Source: Thermoanaerobaculia bacterium (GTDB lineage Bacteria > Acidobacteriota > Thermoanaerobaculia > UBA5066). From it: DNA of 9,873 nt. The position numbers and the translations under genes were made by a program. The notes under the pieces were generated by a model that saw only the letters and a list, made by a program, of their open reading frames with translations, was not told the origin of the DNA and made no database searches. The number at the start of each line of letters is the position of its first letter. The first letter of the stretch is position 1. This document shows positions 1 to 6,646 of this stretch, in pieces. The stretch lies in assembly GCA_023717585.1 (NCBI GenBank), contig JAMQPJ010000338.1, positions 1 through 9,873 of the forward strand. Direction: 5' to 3'.

Positions 1-1187
1 CCGCGTCCGTGGCGGTCGCGCTCACGACGGAAGTGTCGGGAGACCCAAACGCCCTGGGCTCGGCCTATGCCTTGTCGCCGACTCCATTACCGCTCGCGAA
101 GCCGACTCTTCTCGTCTTCCGCGCGGCGGGCGGACCCGCACCGGCGCTCGGCCTCGTGACCGTCAGTCTTGCGGTGAAGACGGCCTCGGGCACATTCGTG
201 GCGATGGGCGGGCGCGTGGATCCCGCGGCCGGGACGCTCTCGGTGCCGATCGCGTCGACGAACCCCTCCGTCGTAGCGGGGGAGGCCGCGGGCCGCGTCG
301 CACTGGATGGCCCGCCTGCGATCGTCGTGCCTCTCACCAACCTGGTCATCCTTCCCTCCTTTCCGGTTGTGCTGACGGATGGCTCGGTGCGGCTGGCAGT
401 CACGCTCCAGCATCCCCCGTCGGCCGGAACGAGGTTCTCGAGTTTCGAGTTTCGGATTCCGGGAAACACGACCATCACAGTTCAGTGGACGCAGCCAAAC
501 CTCGGCAGGATCGATAACCTGAAGGTCTCCCCGGTCACGTACACGGCGCCGCACCGCATCAGGAGCTCCTACGCGGTCGCGACCGCCTGGGTGACGATCC
601 GCGCGAACGACGCCAACACGCGCCTGCAACTCGGCCTGCCTGCGGACGTGATCGTCCTTCGACGAGACTGGAGCATCGAAACGGAGGTCAAGGTCGACTT
701 GCCGTGCGAGGTCCCCGTCATCCGCCCCTATTCATTGAGCTGGACGGGAAAAAGCAAGAGAAACAGCACGCTTACCATCGCGGACAACTTCACGATCACG
801 AAAAAGTCCGACGCGCTCTATCAGGCAGACTCGCATTGGGACCTTTGCCCGGCTCCCTACTATGGCTTTACGAACATCACGGCGACGGGAGATTCCAAAC
901 TCCTCGACGTGCAGCTAGAAAACGGACCGAACGGGAGCCCGCTGTCCCACTTCGATGTCGAGAACCGCAGATTCGTCATTCACGGCCGTTCGGAATTCAG
1001 GACTGGCGGCGCGTTACTCACGGGCCCGGGCGTGTCACCACTCGACATAGCGACAACGGGCGAGTATTCGCTCCCATTCGTCGTCGACCCCCGATACTAT
1101 GCGGCGGGCGAGTGGTTCGAGGTTGAACCAGCCGTGCCGTATGTCACGATGCATCGCCACCGCCTATTCTCCGTGGATACGCCCTGA
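1..1187 (+). CDS. Hypothetical beta-rich, probably exported protein (5' end outside window)
   Basis: The frame is open from the left edge of the window. The first possible start is a GTG at 9 with no visible ribosome site, so I treat this as the 3' part of a longer gene. The 392 residues visible from that GTG are rich in Val, Thr, Ser, Pro and Gly in short alternating stretches, as in stacked Ig-like or other beta-sandwich domains. They contain no catalytic motif I recognise, and no signal peptide or membrane segment is visible in this part. Two cysteines in the second half (in DLPCEVP and HWDLCPAP) could form a disulfide, which would fit an exported protein. Codon use is less GC-biased than elsewhere, with AGA, CTA and ATA codons. 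The gene converges on the minus-strand PepSY gene with only 12 bp between stops and no hairpin terminator. A surface or adhesin-like role is inference only. Confidence 0.6.
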   Translation, partial: ASVAVALTTEVSGDPNALGSAYALSPTPLPLAKPTLLVFRAAGGPAPALGLVTVSLAVKTASGTFVAMGGRVDPAAGTLSVPIASTNPSVVAGEAAGRVALDGPPAIVVPLTNLVILPSFPVVLTDGSVRLAVTLQHPPSAGTRFSSFEFRIPGNTTITVQWTQPNLGRIDNLKVSPVTYTAPHRIRSSYAVATAWVTIRANDANTRLQLGLPADVIVLRRDWSIETEVKVDLPCEVPVIRPYSLSWTGKSKRNSTLTIADNFTITKKSDALYQADSHWDLCPAPYYGFTNITATGDSKLLDVQLENGPNGSPLSHFDVENRRFVIHGRSEFRTGGALLTGPGVSPLDIATTGEYSLPFVVDPRYYAAGEWFEVEPAVPYVTMHRHRLFSVDTP

Positions 1188-1199
1188 ACTCGAAGTCTC

Positions 1200-2129
1200 C
1201 TACCACCGCCGCGCGTGCGCGGGGTCTTCCGGGTTGACGAGCGTCTCGGGCGGCGTCTTGACGTCCACGTTGTGGAACGCGGCGACCATCCAGTCCGGCC
1301 CCGACTTCACCATGACCTGCTGAAGGCGAGTCCGGAGCGTCTTCTCCGCGTCCACGTACACGACCGGAGGAAGCTTCTTGAAGCCGGTCACCTCCGTGTC
1401 GATCTCGACGATCGCGACGTCCGGACGGAGGAAGCGGACTCTTCTCACCTTGAGCGCCAGCCGGCTCCCCTTGAACAGGGACGCGAAGAACTCGACCTGG
1501 CGCTTCTCCAGCTCGGCTCGGCTCCGGGAGACCGCGCCGAAGACATCGGTGAAAGAGCCCTCTTCCTGAAAGCGGGCCGCGAACGCCTTCGCGTCGCCCC
1601 GGTTCCACGCGTCTTCCTCCGCGTCGATCACCTTTCGGATCGAAGCCTCCTCAGCGGCGGCGGCGGGATCCGTCACGGGGAGGACGCCCGGTGGAAGGGC
1701 CGCAGGCGGCGTTCCTGCCGGGGTCGCGGTCACGGCCGGGGGCGGAATCTCCGGCGCCGCAGCGCCGGTCGCGCCACTCGCCGCCCCGCCGGCCGGAGGC
1801 TCGTACTCGGACGACAGGATCTTCCCGTCCCCCGCGTCGACCATGACTTCCTGGACGCCTCCCTTGTTCGCGAAGCGCAGGTCGAACGGATAGGCGAGGC
1901 AGCCGTTCACGACCTCGACTCCCGAGGACATGACGGCGTTCACCTTGTTCGGCGCGACGGAGAGGATGGCCCGCGCCTCGGCGTCCTTCGAGCTGATCTT
2001 CGCGAGGCGTCTGAGCTCGGCCGGGTCCGTGTTCCGTGGGGGACGGACCGAGCAGTCCGGCTTCTGTGCTGTCGCGAGAGGGGCGGCGATGAAGAGTGAA
2101 GAACAGATCGCGGCAGTCGTGCGGCGCAC
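1200..2129 (-). CDS. Secreted PepSY-like plus DUF4440 (SnoaL/NTF2-like) protein
   Basis: This 309-residue protein starts with GTG. Residues 1-21 form a signal peptide: basic start MRR, hydrophobic core around SSLFIAAPLA, and a probable cleavage after ATA. Residues about 45-110 resemble a PepSY domain: a helix with AEARAILSVAPNKV, then strands ending in VMVDAGDGKILSSEYE. These domains are known as inhibitor or propeptide-like modules outside the membrane. A Pro/Ala/Gly linker follows (about 111-157). Residues about 160-305 look like a DUF4440/SgcJ-type NTF2-like fold: EEASIRKVIDAEEDAWNRGD, the later FTDVFG, and a closing WMVAAFHNVDVK. NTF2-like folds bind small ligands or act as enzymes, and the substrate here is unknown. 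The start lies 9 nt after the radical SAM stop and in the same frame, so the two genes are almost certainly one operon. The Shine-Dalgarno is poor (GGAGGG is too far upstream), which points to translational coupling. Confidence 0.72.
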   Translation of the reverse strand: MRRTTAAICSSLFIAAPLATAQKPDCSVRPPRNTDPAELRRLAKISSKDAEARAILSVAPNKVNAVMSSGVEVVNGCLAYPFDLRFANKGGVQEVMVDAGDGKILSSEYEPPAGGAASGATGAAAPEIPPPAVTATPAGTPPAALPPGVLPVTDPAAAAEEASIRKVIDAEEDAWNRGDAKAFAARFQEEGSFTDVFGAVSRSRAELEKRQVEFFASLFKGSRLALKVRRVRFLRPDVAIVEIDTEVTGFKKLPPVVYVDAEKTLRTRLQQVMVKSGPDWMVAAFHNVDVKTPPETLVNPEDPAHARRW

Positions 2130-2138
2130 GGCCGCAGG

Positions 2139-3491
2139 TTACTTCCCTCCGGCGAAAACGGGAAGCGACGAGCCGGGGATCTCCGACAGCACGGAGGGAA
2201 GAACCCGCGGCGCGGGCTCGTCGCGCGCGACGGTCGGCAGGGTCATTCCCGTCAGGGGGTCCCACACCTTCATGCCTTCTGCGGTCGCGACCTCGAGGGG
2301 CTTGCGGATGAAGTACTCGCGCGCCGCGTTGTGGGCGCACATCGAGACGAAGCCGCGGTCCGTCGCCACCATGAAGCTGCAGGCCGCGATGCGCTCGGGG
2401 TCGAGCTCCGCGGCGTCCATGAAGTTGTGGATGATGAGCGTGAGCTTCCGGATCTCCCTGCGGCCGGTCCAGATCGCCTGCGCGTGCCGGGCCGCGAACG
2501 CCACGAGGCGCCGGACGATGAGGAAGAGGAACGCGGGCCGCGCGAGCGCCCAGAGACAGACGCGGAACCCGGTCTTGAACGCGTTGACTCGCCCGTACCG
2601 GATGTCGGTCGTCTCGCGGATGATCGCGGCGAAGAGCTCGGGGTCGGCGTTCAGGTCGAGGAAGCGGTCCTTCGCGAGGAGGACGTAGGAGACCGAGTTG
2701 CAATCCGGGTGGCCCACGCGGATGTTGTCCCATCCGAGCGAGATGCCGCAGGCCTCTTCGATGCGCTTCCGGACGCTCGGAAGCGTGATGTCGCTCGTCT
2801 TTTCGGTGATCACGCCGCGGCCCGTCGCGGCCTGGATCTGGAACGAGACGAGCCCCACGACGTCGGCGTTCTTCGAGAAGAACCGGATGAGAGCCGGGAT
2901 TTCGGCGAAGTTCCCGTCGAAGACCGTCGTGTTGAAGATGACGTGGAGGCCGAGGCCCCGCACCCGCTCGATGTACTCCGTGCGGATCGCGTTGAGGCTC
3001 TCCTCGGTGGCGTAGCCCTTCCGCTCCTGCGTGAGGTCGACGTGGATCGCGACGTCCGTGAGGCCGGCCGCCTTCAGCTCCCGGGCGAGGTCGCGCGTGA
3101 GCTTGATGCCGTTCGTCATGAGCGAGGGCTCGAGGCCGAGACGGGCGGCCTCGCGGACGATCGCGACGAGCTCGTCGCGCTTGCGAAGCGTCGGGTCGCC
3201 TCCCGTGATCTGGACGCTCACGCCGTCGCCGTAGTGCGCGCGGACGCGGTGGAGCCGCTCCATCACGAGCGCGATCGGGATGTCCTTCACCTTCTCGGAC
3301 GACTCGGAGAGATAGCAGAGCGTGCAATCGAGGTTGCAGCGCTGCGTGATCTCGACGGCGACACACCCGATCGTGTATCGGCGCCCGATCGCCTGGGTCG
3401 GGACGCGGAGCTTCGGGTCGAGCTTTTCGAAAGCCGTTTTCAGCTTCGCGTGCCGGCCCGGCAGGTCGTCGAAGACCGGAAGTCCTTCCAT
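2139..3491 (-). CDS. Radical SAM protein, Tes/MJ0619-like group
   Basis: This is a 450-residue radical SAM enzyme. The cluster motif C52-x3-C56-x2-C59 (RCNLDCTLCY) binds the [4Fe-4S] that cleaves S-adenosylmethionine; GGDPT (97-101) and MTNG (125-128) are further core motifs. Beyond the barrel are extra conserved-looking ligands: C248, H261-P-D-C264 (VGHPDCNS), then C371 and C385 in a segment reading FMDAAELDPERIAAC...FVSMCAHN. From memory, this arrangement (SFQ...TGR, a Cys/His motif, then FMD-x-DxxR-x-C-x-V-...-C) matches the archaeal tetraether lipid synthase/MJ0619 methylase group, whose members carry additional iron-sulfur clusters. At 450 residues it is somewhat short for that group. 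A hydrophobic stretch near 312-333 could contact the membrane. The start is fixed by AGGAGG 7 nt upstream. It is the first gene of an operon with a secreted PepSY protein. The radical SAM call is firm; lipid coupling or methylation as the reaction is inference. Confidence 0.85.
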   Translation of the reverse strand: MEGLPVFDDLPGRHAKLKTAFEKLDPKLRVPTQAIGRRYTIGCVAVEITQRCNLDCTLCYLSESSEKVKDIPIALVMERLHRVRAHYGDGVSVQITGGDPTLRKRDELVAIVREAARLGLEPSLMTNGIKLTRDLARELKAAGLTDVAIHVDLTQERKGYATEESLNAIRTEYIERVRGLGLHVIFNTTVFDGNFAEIPALIRFFSKNADVVGLVSFQIQAATGRGVITEKTSDITLPSVRKRIEEACGISLGWDNIRVGHPDCNSVSYVLLAKDRFLDLNADPELFAAIIRETTDIRYGRVNAFKTGFRVCLWALARPAFLFLIVRRLVAFAARHAQAIWTGRREIRKLTLIIHNFMDAAELDPERIAACSFMVATDRGFVSMCAHNAAREYFIRKPLEVATAEGMKVWDPLTGMTLPTVARDEPAPRVLPSVLSEIPGSSLPVFAGGK

Positions 3492-3592
3492 CGGGCATCC
3501 TCCTCGGTGAGCGGAGACACGATTTCCAGCATCTTATCCGTTTGAGACTGGGTCTCCGGATCACTTAGGGACCCGTGCCGTAACCTTGGCCG
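3492..3592. promoter_or_regulatory. Divergent intergenic region between the radical SAM operon and tadA
   Basis: This 101-bp spacer must hold both promoters. For the minus-strand operon, TAAGAT (complement of 3531-3536) is a fair -10, but I find no good -35. For tadA, TTGAGA at 3542-3547 resembles a -35, but no convincing -10 follows at 16-18 bp. The two promoter candidates flank or overlap a short perfect inverted repeat, GAGAC-TGG-GTCTC (3544-3556), that could be an operator or chance. Individual promoter positions are weak; the divergent layout itself is certain. Confidence 0.35.
3499..3504 (-). promoter_or_regulatory. Shine-Dalgarno of the radical SAM gene
   Basis: On the minus strand AGGAGG lies 7 nt before the ATG at 3491. 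An overlapping ATG at 3498-3496 is out of frame and abuts the Shine-Dalgarno, so this site decides the start at 3491. Confidence 0.75.
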
Positions 3593-4093
3593 GTGAAAAC
3601 CGCCGGGAAAGAGCGCGCCTCCCTTCCGGACGTGCGTTACATGCGGAATGCCCTCGCCTCGGCGCGCCGCGCGCTCGCGCACGGGGACGTCCCGGTGGGG
3701 GCGGCGGTCGTGAAAGACGGTATCGTGATCGCCCGCGGGCGGAACGCCCGGGAGAGAGACAGCGACCCGACGGCGCACGCCGAGATCGTGGCGATCCGGC
3801 GCGCGGCCCGCAGGCTGGGCTCGTGGCGGCTCTCCGGCTGCACGCTCTACGTCACCCTCGAGCCGTGCGCCATGTGCGCCGGGGCGATGGTCCTCGCGCG
3901 CCTGCCGCGCCTCGTCTACGGGGCATCGGACCCCAAAGCGGGTTTTGCCGGCTCGCGGGGGGACGTCGTCCGGCATCCCCGCCTCAACCACCGGGTCGAC
4001 GTGACGAAAGGCGTCCTCGCCGCGGAATGCGGCAGAATCCTCGTGGAGTTTTTCCGTGAACGACGAGCCGAAAAAACGCGCCCCCCGCGCTGA
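3593..4093 (+). CDS. tadA: tRNA-specific adenosine deaminase TadA
   Basis: TadA converts adenosine 34 of tRNA-Arg(ACG) to inosine, letting one tRNA read CGU, CGC and CGA. The 166-residue product has the whole cytidine/deoxycytidylate deaminase fold: PVGA at 34-37, asparagine 51, the HAE motif with zinc ligand H62 and proton-shuttle E64, and PCAMC with zinc ligands C92 and C95. The following AGAMVLARLPRLVYGASDPKAG is typical of TadA rather than of cytosine deaminases. The length is normal for the family. I accept the GTG start at 3593 because it includes the usual N-terminal helix (YMRNALASARRALAHGDVPVGA). An ATG at 3641 would cut into that helix. The 3' end overlaps the next gene by 38 nt. 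Confidence 0.95.
   Translation: MKTAGKERASLPDVRYMRNALASARRALAHGDVPVGAAVVKDGIVIARGRNARERDSDPTAHAEIVAIRRAARRLGSWRLSGCTLYVTLEPCAMCAGAMVLARLPRLVYGASDPKAGFAGSRGDVVRHPRLNHRVDVTKGVLAAECGRILVEFFRERRAEKTRPPR
4045..4048 (+). promoter_or_regulatory. Shine-Dalgarno of the zinc-ribbon gene, inside tadA
   Basis: GGAG lies 7 nt before the GTG at 4056 and within the tadA coding sequence. It supports this start and translational coupling to tadA. Confidence 0.5.
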
Positions 4094-4805
4094 GGCGCCG
4101 TTCGACGCGCCCGAGGCGCCTGCCCTGCGCTGCCCGTCGTGCGGCTCGGCAGCCACCGAAGGCGACCGGGCGTGCGGGCACTGCGGGTCGCTTCTCTCCA
4201 CGCGCCGGTGCGCGACCTGCTTCGCCCTCTCGCCGCGGGATGCCGAGAGGTGCGTGAGGTGCGGCGCTCTGCTTCCGGCCGAAGCGTTGAAGGCGGCCGC
4301 CGGGAGCTGCCCGGACTGCCGCCAGGCGCTCGTCTCGCGGCTCGCGGGGGTCGTCGGGTTCTCCGAGTGCGCAAGGTGCGGCGGGCTCTTCCTCGGGCAG
4401 GAGGCATTCGATGCCGTGGCGAAGGACGCAGGCACGCGCGAGCGCGTACGGGCGTTCGACGCGACCCCACGGTCGGCGCCCGCGCCCGAGCCCGGATTCC
4501 ATTACCGGCCCTGTCCCGTGTGCCGGAAGCTCATGAACCGTTCGAACTACGGCGGGGGTTCGGGCGTCATCGTGGACCTGTGCGGGCCGCACGGCGTCTT
4601 TCTGGACCGGGGCGAGCTGACGAAGATCGTGGACTTCCTCGAGAAGGGCGGCTGGGACCGCGTGAAGAAGCGCGAGAAACAGCGGATGGAGGAAGAGGTC
4701 TCCGCCCTGGAAAGCAGGAAGAGGGGAACGCTCGATCTCGAGTCGTCGGCTGGCGGCGGGCTGCCTCGGGTGATCGGGTTCCTCAGCTCGATCCTGATGC
4801 CCTGA
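4056..4805 (+). CDS. Multi-zinc-ribbon protein with zf-TFIIB domain
   Basis: This 249-residue protein is built from zinc-binding knuckles. CPSC (26-29) and CGHC (40-43) form one ribbon; CATC (52-55) and CVRC (66-69) a second; CPDC (85-88) and CARC (105-108) a third, followed by GGLF. A fourth is CPVC (153-156) with C176-x2-H179, leading into GVFLDRGEL, the signature of the bacterial zf-TFIIB family. A Lys/Glu-rich, probably helical segment (about 190-225) and a hydrophobic C-terminus (GLPRVIGFLSSILMP) close it. The first two ribbons resemble double-zinc-ribbon modules. Bacterial zf-TFIIB proteins have no settled function; nucleic-acid or protein binding is assumed. The GTG start overlaps tadA by 38 nt, so the two are co-transcribed. 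No signal peptide is present, so it is cytoplasmic, perhaps membrane-touching through its C-terminus. Confidence 0.85.
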   Translation: MNDEPKKRAPRAEAPFDAPEAPALRCPSCGSAATEGDRACGHCGSLLSTRRCATCFALSPRDAERCVRCGALLPAEALKAAAGSCPDCRQALVSRLAGVVGFSECARCGGLFLGQEAFDAVAKDAGTRERVRAFDATPRSAPAPEPGFHYRPCPVCRKLMNRSNYGGGSGVIVDLCGPHGVFLDRGELTKIVDFLEKGGWDRVKKREKQRMEEEVSALESRKRGTLDLESSAGGGLPRVIGFLSSILMP

Positions 4806-4833
4806 GCTTCCCGGTCGCGAATCCGGCGCCGGC

Positions 4834-4862
4834 TTGTCCTGACAATCGGGAGCGCGTAACGT
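4834..4862 (+). promoter_or_regulatory. Possible sigma70-type promoter before the peptidase-MBL unit
   Basis: TTGTCC (4834-4839), a 17-bp spacer and TAACGT (4857-4862) lie in the 79-bp gap ahead of the peptidase gene. The match to consensus is 4/6 for the -35 and 3/6 for the -10. The position suits a promoter giving a short 5' leader to the ATG at 4885. The gap contains no terminator for the preceding operon, so read-through from tadA is also possible. Confidence 0.3.
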
Positions 4863-4884
4863 CCGGCCGAGCGAGATCGACGCC

Positions 4885-6639
4885 ATGGCTACGTCCGGCT
4901 ACGAATTCCCAGCCCGCCGAAATCTCCAGGTGTTCGCGTTCGACCCGATGCGGGGACGCACCGCCGGGAATCGCCTGACTCTCGGCGTTCCTTTCGAGCG
5001 TCTCGTCCCCGGCCCGCTCGGACAGCGTGTGCAGGTGATCGACTTCGACGGCTCGGCCCGCGTCTTCTACGAGCCCGTCGACCTGGAGGATCCGGCCGTT
5101 CTCATGAACGACGGCCTGTCGCCATCCGAATCCGACCCGCGCTTTCACCAGCAGATGGCGTACGCGGTGACGATGTCGGTCGTCGAGACCTTCGAGTCGG
5201 CGCTGGGGCGCAAGCTCGCGTTCCGCAAGCAGAAGCCGCTGCGCCTCTTTCCGCACGCGTTCGAGGGGGCGAACGCCTTCTACGACCGGGATCTCTCGGC
5301 CGTGCTCTTCGGGTACTTCAAGGCCGACGAGAGGGATCCGGGCCCGAACCTCCCGGGGCAGACCGTCTTCACGTGCCTCTCGCACGACATCATCGCGCAC
5401 GAGGTGACTCACGCGCTCGTGGATCGCTTGAAGCCCCATCTCATCGAGGCCAGCAACCCCGACGTCTACGGCTTCCACGAGGGGTTCGCGGATCTCGTGG
5501 CGATCTTCCAGCACTTCACGCTGAAGGAGGTGCTGACCGAGACGATTCAGAAGACGCGTGGGGACCTCCGGTCGCCGGGGCCTCTCGCGGAGCTGGCCCA
5601 GCAGTTCGGATACTCGACCGGGCGCGGCCGCGCGCTCAGGACGGCGATCGACAAGCCCGACCCGTCCCTGTATCGCACCGCGACGGAGCCGCACGAGCGG
5701 GGCTCGATCCTCGTGGCGGCCGTCTTCGACGCGTTCTTCGCCGTTTATCAGCAGCGCATCCAGGACCTGATCCGGATCGCGACCGGCGGAACCGGCCGGC
5801 TGCCCGAAGGCTACCTGCACCCCGACCTCGTGAACCGGATCGCGTCCGAGGCCGCCAAGACGGCACGAAACGTCCTGACGATGTGTGTGCGGGCGTTCGA
5901 GTACCTGCCGCCGGTGGACGTGACCTACAGCGACTTCCTGCGCGCCGTCGTGACGGCCGACTTCGAGACGGTGCCCGCCGACGAGCGGGGCCTGCGCGCG
6001 GAGCTGATCGAGGCGTTCCGGCTTCGAGGGGTCTATCCCGAGGGCCAGGGCGTGGTCTCGCTCGCAGAGGAATCGCTGCTTTGGAAGGCTCCGAACGAGC
6101 CGATGAAGCTGCCCTTCGACCCCTCGCAGGAGGCCCTCGTTCTCAGCGCTCAGGCATTCGACCGCGGACCGAGGCGCGGGGAGCCGTCGCCTCCGGGAGT
6201 GGACGAGCGTAAGGCCCTCAACAAGTGGGCAGGGCTCCTCGGAGAGTTCGCGAGCGGGCATCGCCGCGAATTGGGTCTCGACCCGGTCGTCAAGCCTCAC
6301 CTCGAAGGGTTCCACACGGTGTTTCGTTTTTCACCGGAAGGTCGCCTCGTCGTGGAGCTGGTCGCGCAGTTCGTTCAGGAAGACCGAGCAGCCCAGGACG
6401 ATCCGGCCTTCGGCGGAGTCAAGGTCCTGGGCGGAACGACGGTGATCGCGTCGGTGAACGGGGACATCCGGTACGTGATCGCCAAGCCCCTGACGAGAGA
6501 GCGCCGGCAGACTCAGCTCGACTTCGCCGCGGCCTGTGACCGGGAGGATCCGATGCTCGCCTGCGGGCACCGGAGCTACGAGGCGCACCGGCTGAGATTC
6601 CGCAACTTCGCGCGCCTGCACGCGGCGGGATCGCGCTGA
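4885..6639 (+). CDS. Gluzincin (thermolysin/M4-like) metallopeptidase, no signal peptide
   Basis: The 584-residue protein carries the zinc-peptidase signature HEVTH (H172, E173, H176), followed 23 residues later by E199 in FHEGFADLVAIF. This HEXXH...E spacing is that of gluzincins such as thermolysin (M4), where the two His and the second Glu bind zinc and the first Glu activates water. The N-terminal 110 residues (FAFDPMRGRTAGNRLTLGVP, then FYEPVDLEDPAVL and SESDPRFHQQMAYAV) and the segment after the active site form a conserved-looking body. Residues about 400-584 match nothing I know. Typical M4 enzymes are secreted with an FTP/PepSY propeptide; this one has neither, so it should act in the cytoplasm. 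The Shine-Dalgarno is poor. The next gene starts 7 nt after the stop. Substrate unknown. Confidence in a zinc peptidase is high, in the exact family moderate. Confidence 0.8.
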   Translation: MATSGYEFPARRNLQVFAFDPMRGRTAGNRLTLGVPFERLVPGPLGQRVQVIDFDGSARVFYEPVDLEDPAVLMNDGLSPSESDPRFHQQMAYAVTMSVVETFESALGRKLAFRKQKPLRLFPHAFEGANAFYDRDLSAVLFGYFKADERDPGPNLPGQTVFTCLSHDIIAHEVTHALVDRLKPHLIEASNPDVYGFHEGFADLVAIFQHFTLKEVLTETIQKTRGDLRSPGPLAELAQQFGYSTGRGRALRTAIDKPDPSLYRTATEPHERGSILVAAVFDAFFAVYQQRIQDLIRIATGGTGRLPEGYLHPDLVNRIASEAAKTARNVLTMCVRAFEYLPPVDVTYSDFLRAVVTADFETVPADERGLRAELIEAFRLRGVYPEGQGVVSLAEESLLWKAPNEPMKLPFDPSQEALVLSAQAFDRGPRRGEPSPPGVDERKALNKWAGLLGEFASGHRRELGLDPVVKPHLEGFHTVFRFSPEGRLVVELVAQFVQEDRAAQDDPAFGGVKVLGGTTVIASVNGDIRYVIAKPLTRERRQTQLDFAAACDREDPMLACGHRSYEAHRLRFRNFARLHAAGSR

Positions 6640-6641
6640 GG
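6638..6641 (+). promoter_or_regulatory. Shine-Dalgarno of the MBL gene overlapping the peptidase stop
   Basis: GAGG begins within the TGA stop of the peptidase gene and lies 5 nt before the ATG at 6647, as expected for translationally coupled operon genes. Confidence 0.5.
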
Positions 6642-6646
6642 CGACC

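Noticed and set aside
2331..3545. Plus-strand frame of 404 codons opposite the radical SAM gene
   Set aside because: It is an Arg/Asp/Glu-rich shadow without motifs, overlapping a well-supported gene.
1651..3564. Long minus-strand frame of 637 codons across the radical SAM gene
   Set aside because: It is Arg/Pro-rich low-complexity sequence typical of a shadow frame in high-GC DNA; the alternative frame has clear radical SAM motifs and a good ribosome site.
4783..6315. Minus-strand frame of 510 codons opposite the peptidase
   Set aside because: It is the antisense of a coding sequence with conserved HEXXH...E motifs and has no recognisable domain of its own.
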